Shown here: piece by piece, positions 45,456 to 56,078 of the stretch
Layout: each line of letters starts with the position of its first letter
How positions within the stretch are numbered: position 1 is the stretch's first letter
NCBI RefSeq assembly: GCF_016950255.1
Contig: NZ_JACGFN010000001.1
Span: 2,542,001 to 2,606,000, forward strand
Direction: 5' to 3'
Origin: Pectobacterium brasiliense
Lineage (GTDB): Bacteria > Pseudomonadota > Gammaproteobacteria > Enterobacterales > Enterobacteriaceae
DNA length: 64,000 bases
Position numbers and translations under genes: made by a program
Notes under the pieces: generated by a model
What the model saw: only the letters and a program-made list of their open reading frames with translations
Database searches by the model: none
What the model was told of the DNA's origin: nothing

Positions 45456-46570
45456 TGATGCGCGAATGGAGAGCGCTGTGGCGCGACCGCTGGGGTATGG
45501 CTTTAGCGCTCTGGTTGCCACTTGTCACCATGCTGATTACCTGGTGGACGCTATCCGGGGCGATTGTGCGCGAACTCCCCATTGGTCTGATCGATCTGGA
45601 TAACAGCACGATGTCGCGCCAGTTTGCCAGAGAGCTGCATGCTTCGTCGTCTTTCAACCTGAACCATCAATTCTCGACAGAGACGGAAGGCTCAGCCTCG
45701 TTACGCGGCGGCAAGATCTACGCACTAGTGGTCATCCCACGCCATTTTGAGCGCGATATCCGACTGGGAACCTTACCCACCGTGACCGCCTGGAATAATG
45801 GGCAGTTTGTGCTGATTGCAAAGGTCATCAACAGCTCGCTGTCGCTGGTCGCAGGGACGTTCAACGGGCAGATCGCCGTGGTGCAGGCGCTGTCTCAAGG
45901 CTCAGCTGTTCCCGAAGCCAAAGGGCTAGCGATGCCGATTGGTGGACAGATTACCGCGCTGTTTAATCAAAACTCCAACTACGCCCAGTTCTTGCTGAAC
46001 GCGATTATCCCCTCGATCTGGTCGATTCTGCTCGCGCTATACGGCCTGAATACGCTAGCTCGGGAGGATCGGCACGGAGCACATTGGGTGCCGGAAAACC
46101 ACGCTGCCATCGGTGCTAAGTTCCTGACGCACTGGCTGATCGGCTGGGCATGGGGCGGCGTCTGGAGCTATGCGCTGTATAGCTTGCTTGATTACCCGCT
46201 TAACGGCTCAGCGCTGTTGCTATTTGTCTCGATTGGCGTGACCGCTGGCGCCTGCGTTGCACTAGGCATGGCTTTCTATGCGCTGATCCGCGATCCAGCA
46301 CGCGCCGTTTCCATTGTCGGAGCGCTAATGGCTCCCGGGCTGGCGTTTATGGGCATCACCTTTCCGGCGGCAGCGATGGAGACATTCGCCACGTTCTGGC
46401 GGCAGTTGCTGCCGGTCGCGCACTATGGCGATATCGCGATTGCCATCACCAGCTACGGTGCAGAACTCAGTCAGATCGCGCCCGCATTGGCCGCGCTCGC
46501 GCTATTCTGGCTGCTGCTACCGCTCACACTGTGGCGCTACCGTCCCAGTAGCGAGGAGGTAGCATGCTGA
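45455..46570 (+). CDS. ABC-2 type transporter permease (first)
   Basis: A 371-residue ABC-2 permease. One N-terminal membrane segment (about residues 17-39) is followed by a large periplasmic domain, including the LPIGLIDLDNSTMSRQFARE signature, and then five C-terminal segments (about 185-365). It resembles the YhhJ/YbhR/YbhS family. I choose the ATG at 45455, which overlaps the HlyD stop as TGATG. GTG at 45452 and ATG at 45458 are alternatives. No ATPase gene is present in this operon, so energy must come from an unlinked subunit or from another source. Confidence 0.85.
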   Translation: MMREWRALWRDRWGMALALWLPLVTMLITWWTLSGAIVRELPIGLIDLDNSTMSRQFARELHASSSFNLNHQFSTETEGSASLRGGKIYALVVIPRHFERDIRLGTLPTVTAWNNGQFVLIAKVINSSLSLVAGTFNGQIAVVQALSQGSAVPEAKGLAMPIGGQITALFNQNSNYAQFLLNAIIPSIWSILLALYGLNTLAREDRHGAHWVPENHAAIGAKFLTHWLIGWAWGGVWSYALYSLLDYPLNGSALLLFVSIGVTAGACVALGMAFYALIRDPARAVSIVGALMAPGLAFMGITFPAAAMETFATFWRQLLPVAHYGDIAIAITSYGAELSQIAPALAALALFWLLLPLTLWRYRPSSEEVAC

Positions 46571-47757
46571 CCCTCGCCACCCTCATCCGGTTTGAGCTGC
46601 GTAGTTTATTGCGCGATCCAACGATATTGCTCACCCTGTTCGGTGGGATTCTGCTCTATTCCTTTCTCTATCCGCGCCCTTACCTCGCCCAGACGCCGCG
46701 CGAACTGCCGGTGGTGCTGGTTGATGAAGATGGCACTCAGCTCTCACGCCGTCTGGCGTTTATGGCCGATTCCACGCCGGAGGTGCGGCTGGTGGCGCAG
46801 CGCAACACGCTGGATGAAGCCAAAACGCTGCTTCTGCACGGCGAAGCAAAAGGGATCCTCTACATTCCGCGCCACTTCTATCGCGATATCATGCAGGGAA
46901 AAAGCGTCACGGTCAGTTACTCGGCAGATGCCAGCTACTTCCTGATCTACGGCGCAATCGCGCAGTCTCTGGCAACCGTCGGCGGCACCGCGGGCGCACA
47001 AGTTAAAGTCGCCCGGCTACTTGCTCAGGGGGAAGGCATACCCGCCGCCAGCTCACAGTGGCAGGCAACCTCTTTGAATGTCGTGCCGGTATTTAACCCC
47101 ACCATGGGCTATGTCGATTACGTGGTTCCCGGTGTCTTCATGTTGATCCTGCACCAGATTTTGCTGATGGGATGCGGCCTGCTCGGTGCCGGACAAAATC
47201 AGCGCACGCGATCTGGCGAGGTTCGCTACTGGCAATCCGCGACACCGTGGCGTTTGCTGCTGGCCCGTACACTGGTCGTTGGCGGAGCCTATCTGCTCTC
47301 GCTACTCTACATGCTCGGTTTTTGTCTCGATGCCTACGGCATTGCACGCGAAGCCAGCATGAGCCAACTGCTGCTGTTTGCGCTGCCCTTTCTGCTCTCG
47401 ACGCTATGGCTCGGTGTGGTGTTGGGGGCGGCTTTTACGCGCAAAGATCTCCCCAGTCAGGCGGTGCTGCTGTCTTCCATTCCGATAGTGTTTCTTTCTG
47501 GCTTCATCTGGCCCGTTGAAATGATTCCCGCGCCTCTGAACTGGCTGGCGCAGTGGGTGCCCGCGGTCTTCACGATTCAGGGAATATTGCGTCTTAATCA
47601 GATGGGGGCTGACTTTGCCCAAATCGGCGCATTTTGGTGGCATTTGTGGGTGCTGTCCGCGCTGTACGGCCTGTTGGCGTGGGGCATGCTAGGGTATCGG
47701 CAACGGCAATACCGTCGGGAAAATCAGGCTGCACGTCGATGGCTGGCACGCGATTGA
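46564..47757 (+). CDS. ABC-2 type transporter permease (second)
   Basis: A 397-residue ABC-2 permease with the same layout as the gene before it. Membrane segment 1 is at about residues 20-38, a periplasmic domain opens with LPVVLVDEDGTQLSRRLAFM, and a C-terminal bundle of five or six segments (about 180-375) ends with LYGLLAWGMLGYRQRQYRRE. AGGAGG precedes the ATG, which lies seven bases inside the previous gene. The two permeases are expected to form a heterodimer beneath the HlyD and TolC components. The substrate is unknown. Relatives export cationic drugs or dyes. Confidence 0.85.
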   Translation: MLTLATLIRFELRSLLRDPTILLTLFGGILLYSFLYPRPYLAQTPRELPVVLVDEDGTQLSRRLAFMADSTPEVRLVAQRNTLDEAKTLLLHGEAKGILYIPRHFYRDIMQGKSVTVSYSADASYFLIYGAIAQSLATVGGTAGAQVKVARLLAQGEGIPAASSQWQATSLNVVPVFNPTMGYVDYVVPGVFMLILHQILLMGCGLLGAGQNQRTRSGEVRYWQSATPWRLLLARTLVVGGAYLLSLLYMLGFCLDAYGIAREASMSQLLLFALPFLLSTLWLGVVLGAAFTRKDLPSQAVLLSSIPIVFLSGFIWPVEMIPAPLNWLAQWVPAVFTIQGILRLNQMGADFAQIGAFWWHLWVLSALYGLLAWGMLGYRQRQYRRENQAARRWLARD

Positions 47758-47801
47758 AGATTAAAAATTAATGTCCCGACAGGTATGCCGGGACAAGAGG
47801 T

Positions 47802-48938
47802 TTACGGTTTTGTCGACCACACAAAGGGGGCCGAATTACGCAGTGAAACGTTAACCGTTTCACTATGATCCATGCCTTTATATTCATGTACCTCTGCTGA
47901 CGTCCCTGCATTAATGACATCTTCCGCAAAGTGACGCTGCATCTTTGTCGGTACGTTAATGTCACTGGTACCAATCCCGATGAAGACCGGTTGGTTAATC
48001 TTGAGTGTGTTATAGCGCAAACTCGCGGTTTGGCTATCCAATAATTCTTGGATCGCAGGCTTCAGGCTATTCTTCGCATTCAACCCCTCGGCCATCACCT
48101 TTTGCGTCAGCTCACCGATACACATCTTACGTGCGTCAGCGACAATGGCAGCAGCTTTCGGTGTGAAATAATCATCAACCTTAAGCTCTTTATTGACATC
48201 GGCCGCCGAGAGATAGATATACATCACATAAGGTATTTTTGGATCGCCACCCTCTCCACTTTCCCCAGCAAAAAGATCTGCCGCAGAGGTCTCGTCATCA
48301 AAATAGGGCGTACCGGTCAATACCGTCGATACGATATTCAGGTTCGGCGCATAATCCGGTTGGTAGCCCGCTGTCGCAAAGGCCGCATGCGCCCCCTGTG
48401 ACTGACCGACAAGCGTTAACTGATTACGCAACGGGAATGTACTCAGCGATGCTTTGACACCATCCAGCACGCTCCACGCTTCACCTCGTGAATTGAGGTA
48501 GTGATGCAGCCCGTCAGACCCAAGCCCCGCGTAGTCCGGCGCCACGATGGCAAACCCCAACGACAACCAAGTATTTAAATACTGCGCATCCCGCGCTGAA
48601 CGTGGATTAAGAGACGGTGCGCAGGCAGCCGCCACACCGATCGTTCCATGCGTCCACACTACGACTGGCCAGCCACCTTCTGGCGTCTCACCTTTAGGGA
48701 TGAAAACAGCGCCGGTGTCGTCCCGTGGACTTTTACCATCCACACCACTTCGAGAGTGATACAGGATCCGATACTGATCAGCGGCCTCCATTAAGCCATA
48801 CTCCTCAGCCAACTGTACTTTTTTTACTAGCGTGCCTGGTGCCTTCGTCTCTGCGGAAGAAAACGGTGCCACCATACAGGCTGATATAATGAGACATAAC
48901 GCTAAGGGGGTTTGCTTTATTTTAGGTAAATGATACAT
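47802..48938 (-). CDS. Exported alpha/beta hydrolase, secretory-lipase-like
   Basis: A 378-residue hydrolase with a signal sequence. ISAC at residues 18-21 fits a lipobox, so it may be a lipoprotein, although SSA-E near residue 29 could serve signal peptidase I instead. The oxyanion strand WTHGTIGV (about 95-102) and nucleophile elbow LVGQSQGAH (Ser180) are clear. Likely acid and base residues are in GTSDINVPTKMQ and KGMDHSETV near the C terminus. The fold resembles secretory lipases and feruloyl-type esterases. The substrate is unknown. GGAG lies eight bases before the ATG. Confidence 0.82.
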   Translation of the reverse strand: MYHLPKIKQTPLALCLIISACMVAPFSSAETKAPGTLVKKVQLAEEYGLMEAADQYRILYHSRSGVDGKSPRDDTGAVFIPKGETPEGGWPVVVWTHGTIGVAAACAPSLNPRSARDAQYLNTWLSLGFAIVAPDYAGLGSDGLHHYLNSRGEAWSVLDGVKASLSTFPLRNQLTLVGQSQGAHAAFATAGYQPDYAPNLNIVSTVLTGTPYFDDETSAADLFAGESGEGGDPKIPYVMYIYLSAADVNKELKVDDYFTPKAAAIVADARKMCIGELTQKVMAEGLNAKNSLKPAIQELLDSQTASLRYNTLKINQPVFIGIGTSDINVPTKMQRHFAEDVINAGTSAEVHEYKGMDHSETVNVSLRNSAPFVWSTKP

Positions 48939-49235
48939 GACATATCTCCAGAGTTATTTGATTTTACATCCCCTAAAAGGTAGTTCAGTTATTGATTTAA
49001 TGATGTCATAAATTAATAATTTCTTTATTAAATTCAATAGATAACTAATTTTTAGCAATAAAGGGATTAGGCTATGGTGATATTCATCTTGGCGCGACTG
49101 ACATCAGGCTGATAGTCGAATGTTAACAGGACGAACCTATACGCTTTTGATACCGCGCTCAATGCGAATGATAATGTGCGGCTCCCGAGGCACCTCATGC
49201 CATACGTGCCAGGAAGCCGCTAAAGAGAAGGGAGT

Positions 49236-50357
49236 TTATTCGTCGAAGAACCAATATCCTTGATTAACCAGCCCGGTTAATTCAGCCACAAATGCCGGAT
49301 TTTTCAGCGCCGCACCCAGCTCTTTTTTACCGAGAACCGTGTAACGACACAGTGCATCCGCCGCTTTCGGATCGACCGTGTCCAGCCGTTCGCTGTTGAT
49401 GAAGTAGCTACCGCCGACTTCAAGCACGCGCAGTCCACTCAGACGCGTCAACACACCGCCGTCCATCAACGCCCACACAACCTCATCCGGCTTGTAGGGC
49501 GGTTCTGCCGGAGCGATATCCAGCTCATGGCGCGGCGTCGTCACAAAGCGACCGAACCACTGCTTCAACGCTTCCGGCTGATTGATCACGTCGATCATCA
49601 TCTCGCGCAGACGGTCAAACTCATAGTCCTCAACCCGCCCCGGATGTTCCCGACAGGTCAAATCAGGGTCGCTATAGTGCTCACCGCCAAGATCGTTCTC
49701 CAGCACATAGTCAGCAAAGCTGCTGATTAAGTCTCTGCCGTTCGGCCCACGGAACCCCACGGAGTAGTTAAGTGCGGTTTCATGCGTGAAGCCATCATGC
49801 GGGAAACCTGGCGGAATATAGAGAATATCGCCCGGCTCAAGATTTTCATCAATAATCGGTGGGAAAGGATCGACATGTAGCAACGCAGGATGCGAGCAAA
49901 ACTGACGCATCGGCAGCTTGTCACCCACGCGCCAACGGCGGCTGCCCATCCCCTGAATGATGAAGACATCGTACTGATCGATATGCGGCCCCACGCCGCC
50001 ACCCGGTACGGAAAAGGAGATCATCAGGTCATCTAAACGCCAGTCCGGCAACACGCGGAACGGGCTCACGAGTTCAGCAGACGGCGCATGCCAGTGATTC
50101 ACCGCCTGAGCCAGCAGCGACCAGCCAGTTTCACCCAGATTATCAAAATGCTCAAACGGCCCGTTACTGGCCTGCCACTGACCATTTTTATGGCTGACCA
50201 AACGGCTATCGACCTCCGCCTCCATCGCCAGACCCGCCAGTTCATCCGGCGTAATCGGATCGACGAAATTCGGGAAAGCGTTTTTCAATACAACAGGTTG
50301 TTTTTGCCAGTATTTTTCTAAGAATTCAGGCCAATTAAGGTTAAGTTGGTAAGCCAT
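49236..50357 (-). CDS. roxA: Ribosomal protein uL16 3-hydroxylase RoxA (YcfD)
   Basis: RoxA is a 2-oxoglutarate/Fe(II) dioxygenase that hydroxylates an arginine of ribosomal protein uL16 (L16). The 373-residue product matches E. coli YcfD in length. The iron-binding triad falls on the E. coli numbers: His125 and Asp127 in PHIDQYD, and His187 in GFPHDGF. The C-terminal winged-helix-like dimer region is intact. The gene appears monocistronic. An AT-rich 297-base stretch separates it from the hydrolase gene downstream and shows no other gene. Confidence 0.94.
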   Translation of the reverse strand: MAYQLNLNWPEFLEKYWQKQPVVLKNAFPNFVDPITPDELAGLAMEAEVDSRLVSHKNGQWQASNGPFEHFDNLGETGWSLLAQAVNHWHAPSAELVSPFRVLPDWRLDDLMISFSVPGGGVGPHIDQYDVFIIQGMGSRRWRVGDKLPMRQFCSHPALLHVDPFPPIIDENLEPGDILYIPPGFPHDGFTHETALNYSVGFRGPNGRDLISSFADYVLENDLGGEHYSDPDLTCREHPGRVEDYEFDRLREMMIDVINQPEALKQWFGRFVTTPRHELDIAPAEPPYKPDEVVWALMDGGVLTRLSGLRVLEVGGSYFINSERLDTVDPKAADALCRYTVLGKKELGAALKNPAFVAELTGLVNQGYWFFDE

Positions 50358-50447
50358 GCGTCCACACCAGTGAGAAGAGAAACGGGCCTGATTATAAAGA
50401 AGGGGCTACCAGCGCTACCTTGTCATTGGTCAATGGGCGGGTAACTA

Positions 50448-50876
50448 TCATGCAGACTGCATATTTTGCTTGATTAAATAGTGCCTAAACATGCCTTCCT
50501 CAGGAAAATCAGGTAAAGACATTTGCAGTTGATAACCTTGTTTTTCATAGAAAGGAAGTGCCTGAAAACTAAAGGTATCCACAAGCGCATGACGGCACCC
50601 AAAACGCATCGCCTCCTGCTCTGCTTCCTTCACCAACGCGCTACCGAGCTTCAGACCTCTGGATTCCTCGCTCACCCACAAATAATCAATACACAGCCAT
50701 AATCCTTTACGCGTGGCGATCAACCCGCCGGTCATCACTCCGGCGCTATTGCGGTGAAAAATACCGATTTGCCCAAAAGAGGCAGGATTAATAAACCGGT
50801 GATTGTAGCTCCTCAGGCCAGCAAAAAGTGCTTCCCGATCGTTATCCGTAATGTCGTGCGTCACGATTAATTCCAC
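50448..50876 (-). CDS. GNAT-family N-acetyltransferase
   Basis: A 142-residue acetyltransferase of the GNAT fold. I choose GTG at 50874-50876 because GGGAGG lies five bases upstream and the protein then begins [10 protein letters not shown], a normal family start. An ATG at 50993 would add 39 residues without similarity. The acetyl-CoA-binding motif region [20 protein letters not shown] is near residues 69-88, and the C-terminal [14 protein letters not shown] is typical of the last GNAT strand and helix. The substrate is not predictable. It is followed by a short gap before roxA on the same strand. Confidence 0.82.
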   Translation of the reverse strand: MELIVTHDITDNDREALFAGLRSYNHRFINPASFGQIGIFHRNSAGVMTGGLIATRKGLWLCIDYLWVSEESRGLKLGSALVKEAEQEAMRFGCRHALVDTFSFQALPFYEKQGYQLQMSLPDFPEEGMFRHYLIKQNMQSA

Positions 50877-51146
50877 TAGTCCTCCCAGCTTCCGTTTATT
50901 AAAAATCATGAGGTTGCATGAATAACGCGCTGCTGAAAATGCGGTTTCAGGGATTCCCGAGCTTCCATACGCGCTCCCATTCAGCATAATCACAATCCGC
51001 CTTTCAGTACACGACTCTCTGCATGGCGATTAGGCTTCTCCGTGTGCAACAGAAGCGTGTGTGCTTACAAAAGAAAGACTAGGTAGTTTGAGAGTGTTTT
51101 GGGGAAAGGATGTCAGGAAAAGGATACAATCTTCTGAATTTTAGGC

Positions 51147-51172
51147 ATAAAAAAAGCCACCCTGAGGTGACT
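51147..51172 (-). terminator. Terminator of the tRNA-Leu gene
   Basis: On the minus strand AGTCACC (51166-51172) pairs with GGTGGCT (51155-51161) with one G-U pair and a four-base loop, followed by a run of seven or more T. It lies 15 bases beyond the tRNA 3' end. Confidence 0.75.
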
Positions 51173-51186
51173 TAATTTTCATACTA

Positions 51187-51271
51187 TGGTGCCGAAGGCC
51201 GGACTCGAACCGGCACACCTTGCGGCGGTTGATTTTGAATCAACTGCGTCTACCGATTTCGCCACTTCGGC
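51187..51271 (-). tRNA. leuX: tRNA-Leu (CAA anticodon)
   Basis: An 85-base class II tRNA including its encoded CCA end. The acceptor stem GCCGAAG pairs with CTTCGGC, the anticodon stem GTTGA/TCAAC carries loop TTCAAAA with anticodon CAA (reads UUG), a long variable arm is present, and the T arm contains GGTTCGAGTCC. The sequence is nearly that of E. coli leuX, and its position near lptG, lptF, pepA, holC and valS is also conserved. leuX is a frequent island integration site, but no integrase lies next to it here. Confidence 0.97.
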
Positions 51272-51450
51272 ACAGAAGTAGTATGCGGAAAACGGGTGCA
51301 TTATACCGTTTGACGGCCCACGCGCAATGTTAATCCACTCTGCGTTAGCTTAAGTGCTGAAAAAATCATCTTTAGCAACGTGTTATGCCCGCTTCACCTT
51401 AATATAAAGTGGTGATGGGCGTTGCTGAGGGCAATTTGTCACGACCAATA

Positions 51451-51486
51451 AAAAAGCGCCGAGGAGTTATCCACTCAGCGCTTTTT
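51451..51486 (-). terminator. Terminator after lptG
   Basis: AAAAAGCGC (51451-51459) is complementary to GCGCTTTTT (51478-51486), with further partial pairing of the GAG and CTC arms inside. It lies about 20 bases after the lptG stop. Because A and T runs flank both sides it could work in either direction. Confidence 0.65.
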
Positions 51487-51504
51487 CAGACTACTGGGGT
51501 CGGT

Positions 51505-52581
51505 CTATCGGCGTTTCAGCAACAGCGCTACGCTGATGAACAGAAACACCGAGCTTGGCAAGATAGCGCCCAGAATCGGCGGGATACCATAGACCAGGCT
51601 GAGTGGGCGGAAAATCTCATTCAGCAGGTAGAAGAGGAAGCCGAAGCTGATACCAATCACGATGCGTGAACCCGCCGACACGCTGCGCAGCGGGCCGAAG
51701 ATGAAAGAGACCGCCATGAGCATCATCACCGCCACTGAGACTGGGGCAAAGATTTTGCTCCACATGTTCAGCTGGTAGCGGTTCGACTCTTGCCCGCTTT
51801 GTTTCAGGTATTTGGCATAATTGTGTAGCCCACGGATCGACAGGGCATCCGGCTCCAGCGCCACCACGCCGAGCTTATCCGGCGTTAGGTTGGTTTTCCA
51901 TTCTCCGCTGAACGTCTGGCTGCCGCCAATCTGTTTACCGTCGCTCAAATCAGATTCATCAACCTGCGAGAGCTTCCAGACATTCCTGTCGTCTTCAAAC
52001 TCGGCAGAGGCCGCATAGCGCACAGATAGCAGCTTGTTCTTATCGTCGAAGTGGTAGATGTTGACGCCAGACAGTTCTTTATCGCCCGTCACTCGTTCGA
52101 TATAGATAAAGTCATTGCCGTCTTTTGCCCACAGTCCGCCCTGCGTAGAGATCATCGACCCACCGGAAATCATCTGAGAACGGTAGTTGCGCGCCATCTG
52201 TTCCCCTTGCGGAGACACCCATTCGCCAATCGCCATCGTCAGCAACACCAGCGGGATCGCAGTTTTCATCACGGCCGTCGCAATCTGCAAGCGGGTAAAG
52301 CCAGAAGCCTGCATCACCACCAGTTCGCTGCGGGTTGCTAGCTGGCCCAGCCCGAGCAACGCGCCCAGCAGCGCCGCCATCGGGAAAAAGATCTCAATAT
52401 CTTTGGGTACGCTGAGCAGCGTGTACAGCCCTGCGCCCAACGCCGAATACTCGCCCTGCCCGACTTTACGCAGTTGGTCGACAAACTTGATGATGCCGGA
52501 GAGCGACACCAGCATGAACAACGTCGTCATGATGGTGGTAAAAATCGTTTTGCCAATATAGCGGTCTAATACACCAAACAT
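51505..52581 (-). CDS. lptG: LPS export ABC transporter permease LptG
   Basis: LptG pairs with LptF and the LptB ATPase to extract lipopolysaccharide from the inner membrane and pass it to LptC. The 358-residue protein has six membrane segments, three at the N terminus (about residues 12-35, 60-82 and 98-120) and three at the C terminus (about 270-355). Between them is a periplasmic beta-jellyroll domain. The ATG overlaps the lptF stop as TGATG, so the two are translated together. Length matches E. coli (360). Confidence 0.94.
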   Translation of the reverse strand: MFGVLDRYIGKTIFTTIMTTLFMLVSLSGIIKFVDQLRKVGQGEYSALGAGLYTLLSVPKDIEIFFPMAALLGALLGLGQLATRSELVVMQASGFTRLQIATAVMKTAIPLVLLTMAIGEWVSPQGEQMARNYRSQMISGGSMISTQGGLWAKDGNDFIYIERVTGDKELSGVNIYHFDDKNKLLSVRYAASAEFEDDRNVWKLSQVDESDLSDGKQIGGSQTFSGEWKTNLTPDKLGVVALEPDALSIRGLHNYAKYLKQSGQESNRYQLNMWSKIFAPVSVAVMMLMAVSFIFGPLRSVSAGSRIVIGISFGFLFYLLNEIFRPLSLVYGIPPILGAILPSSVFLFISVALLLKRR

Positions 52582-53696
52582 CAGGCCGCTCCTTGTGTTT
52601 TAAGGGGACGAGGCTTAAAGCGGGCGCGCACTTTGCGCATCGGCACAGTATCCCAGAGGTTAAGCATGACCGCGATACCGAAGTACATCAGGTTGGTCAG
52701 CCAGACCCATACCATCGGATCGATTTTTCCTTTGCTGGCGTTAGAACGCAGCGAGCTTTGCAGCAGGAAGAAAATCAGGTACAGCAGCATCGCAGGCAGC
52801 ATACTCAGCACTCTACCCTGACGTGGATTCACCACACTCAGCGGCACCACCATCAGCGCCATAATCAGTACCGAAATAATCAACGTCAGCCGCCAGTGGA
52901 ACTCCGCACGCGCATCGTGTGCATCCGAATGCCACAGGGTATTCATATCCATTTGTTGCACGTCGCTATTATTTAGCGTCACGCTCTGGTGACCAATCAC
53001 GGCCTGATAGTTGGTGAAATCTGTGATACGAAAATCACGCAGCAGTGCCGTGCCTTCGTAACGCGAACCGTTATCCAACGTCACGACCTGCGCACCATCT
53101 TCGTTTTGCTTGATATGACCGCGATCGGCGACGACGACAGAAGGCCGTGCGTTACCGCTGGGGCGCAACTGTGCCAGAAAGACGTGCTCAAACTCTGACC
53201 CTTTGACATTGCCGACAAACAGCACCGCGTTGCCACCCTGCGCGGACTGGAATTGCCCTTCAACCAATGCTGCCATGCCAGGGTTCGCCTTCGCTTCCGC
53301 CAGCACTTCTTCCTGATGCCGGGACGACCACGGGCTAAGCCACATGACGTTAATGGTGGCGACGATGGCAGTGAACACGGCCAGGACCAGCGCGGCTTTC
53401 AGCAACACGCGCTTGCCCAAGCCGCAGGCGTGCATGACGGTGATCTCGCTTTCCGCATAGAGGCGGCCAAACGTCATCAATACGCCAAGAAATAGACTTA
53501 ATGGCAGGATGAGCTGCACCATTTCTGGCACACCCAATCCCAACAGGGAGATAACCAAATTTGTCGGGATTTCACCATCAACAGCGGCGCCCAGTATCCG
53601 TACTAATTTCTGGCAAAAGAAAATCAGTAGCAGAATGAAAAGGATGGCCAGTTGACTCTTAAAGGTTTCCCGTACCAGATATCGAATGATGATCAC
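52581..53696 (-). CDS. lptF: LPS export ABC transporter permease LptF
   Basis: LptF is the partner permease of LptG in the LptB2FG lipopolysaccharide extractor. The 371-residue protein opens with MIIIRYLVRETFKSQLAILF, shows three N-terminal membrane segments, a periplasmic jellyroll domain (about residues 130-260) and three C-terminal segments (about 270-360). It is divergent from pepA, as in E. coli, and is the first gene of the lptFG operon. Confidence 0.94.
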   Translation of the reverse strand: MIIIRYLVRETFKSQLAILFILLLIFFCQKLVRILGAAVDGEIPTNLVISLLGLGVPEMVQLILPLSLFLGVLMTFGRLYAESEITVMHACGLGKRVLLKAALVLAVFTAIVATINVMWLSPWSSRHQEEVLAEAKANPGMAALVEGQFQSAQGGNAVLFVGNVKGSEFEHVFLAQLRPSGNARPSVVVADRGHIKQNEDGAQVVTLDNGSRYEGTALLRDFRITDFTNYQAVIGHQSVTLNNSDVQQMDMNTLWHSDAHDARAEFHWRLTLIISVLIMALMVVPLSVVNPRQGRVLSMLPAMLLYLIFFLLQSSLRSNASKGKIDPMVWVWLTNLMYFGIAVMLNLWDTVPMRKVRARFKPRPLKTQGAA

Positions 53697-53964
53697 GCTT
53701 AATTACGCCTGTGAAAACTTGTCTTTTTGCAGGAAAATCGATAGTTTCTTCGCTAACGCGCCATTTATACTCATTTTTTGGCTGCCCTCTTAGCTAAAAC
53801 GGTATTACAACACACTGCGTTTGAGCTGTTGTATCAGAACCTGCTTATTAGTCACTAAAACAGGTTCGTTACGTCGTTAAGATTAACACAGGTTATGTTA
53901 ACGCAACGGCGGGAAGTATTACGGAGTGTCACATTCTAGCCGTTGCCCCCGCTGTTGTCTTTAA

Positions 53965-55491
<1,527 letters not shown>

Positions 55492-55558
55492 GACTTTCAC
55501 GTCAACGACGATGACCAAAGCCAGCGATTGCCTTATCCTTATAAGGTAATTGTCTATC

Positions 55559-55577
55559 GGGCCGGATATTCCGGCCC
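55559..55577 (+). terminator. Hairpin after pepA
   Basis: GGGCCGGA (55559-55566) pairs perfectly with TCCGGCCC (55570-55577) around a three-base loop. It lies between the pepA stop and holC. The following T content is low, so read-through into holC and valS may occur. Confidence 0.6.
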
Positions 55578-55616
55578 TTATCACTTTCTGGCTCTTAGCA
55601 ATCAATAGTGTAAACA

Positions 55617-56066
55617 ATGAAAAACGCAACGTTCTATCTTCTCGAACACGACAGCAAAAGCGGTGAGCTCAGCGCCCATGAGGCACTGGCATGCGATCTG
55701 GCGGCAGAACGTTGGCGAGCAGGAAAGCGCGTGCTGATTGCCTGTGAAGACGAACAGCAGGCCATCAGACTGGACGAAGCATTGTGGCAGCGCGATCCCA
55801 ACGCATTCGTGCCGCACAATCTGGCAGGCGAAGGGCCGCGCCACGGTGCACCGGTCGAACTGGCCTGGCCGCAGCGGCGTGGCAACGCGCCACGGGATCT
55901 GCTGATCAGCCTATTACCGCAGTTCGCAGATTTTGCCACCGCTTTCCATGAAGTGATAGACTTTGTCCCTTACGAAGACTCCTTGAAACAGTTGGCGCGC
56001 GACCGCTATAAAACCTATCGCAGCGTCGGCTTCCAATTGACCACGGCTACGCCGCCAACTCACTGA
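55617..56066 (+). CDS. holC: DNA polymerase III chi subunit HolC
   Basis: Chi links the clamp-loader (through psi) to single-stranded-DNA-binding protein at the replication fork. The 149-residue protein matches E. coli HolC (147). It begins MKNATFYLLEHDSKSGELSA and contains CDLAAERWRAGKRVLIACED and GEGPRHGAPVELAWPQRRGN, the conserved surfaces. It lies just upstream of valS with a 12-base gap, the usual enterobacterial arrangement. Confidence 0.95.
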   Translation: MKNATFYLLEHDSKSGELSAHEALACDLAAERWRAGKRVLIACEDEQQAIRLDEALWQRDPNAFVPHNLAGEGPRHGAPVELAWPQRRGNAPRDLLISLLPQFADFATAFHEVIDFVPYEDSLKQLARDRYKTYRSVGFQLTTATPPTH

Positions 56067-56078
56067 ATTTTGAGCATA

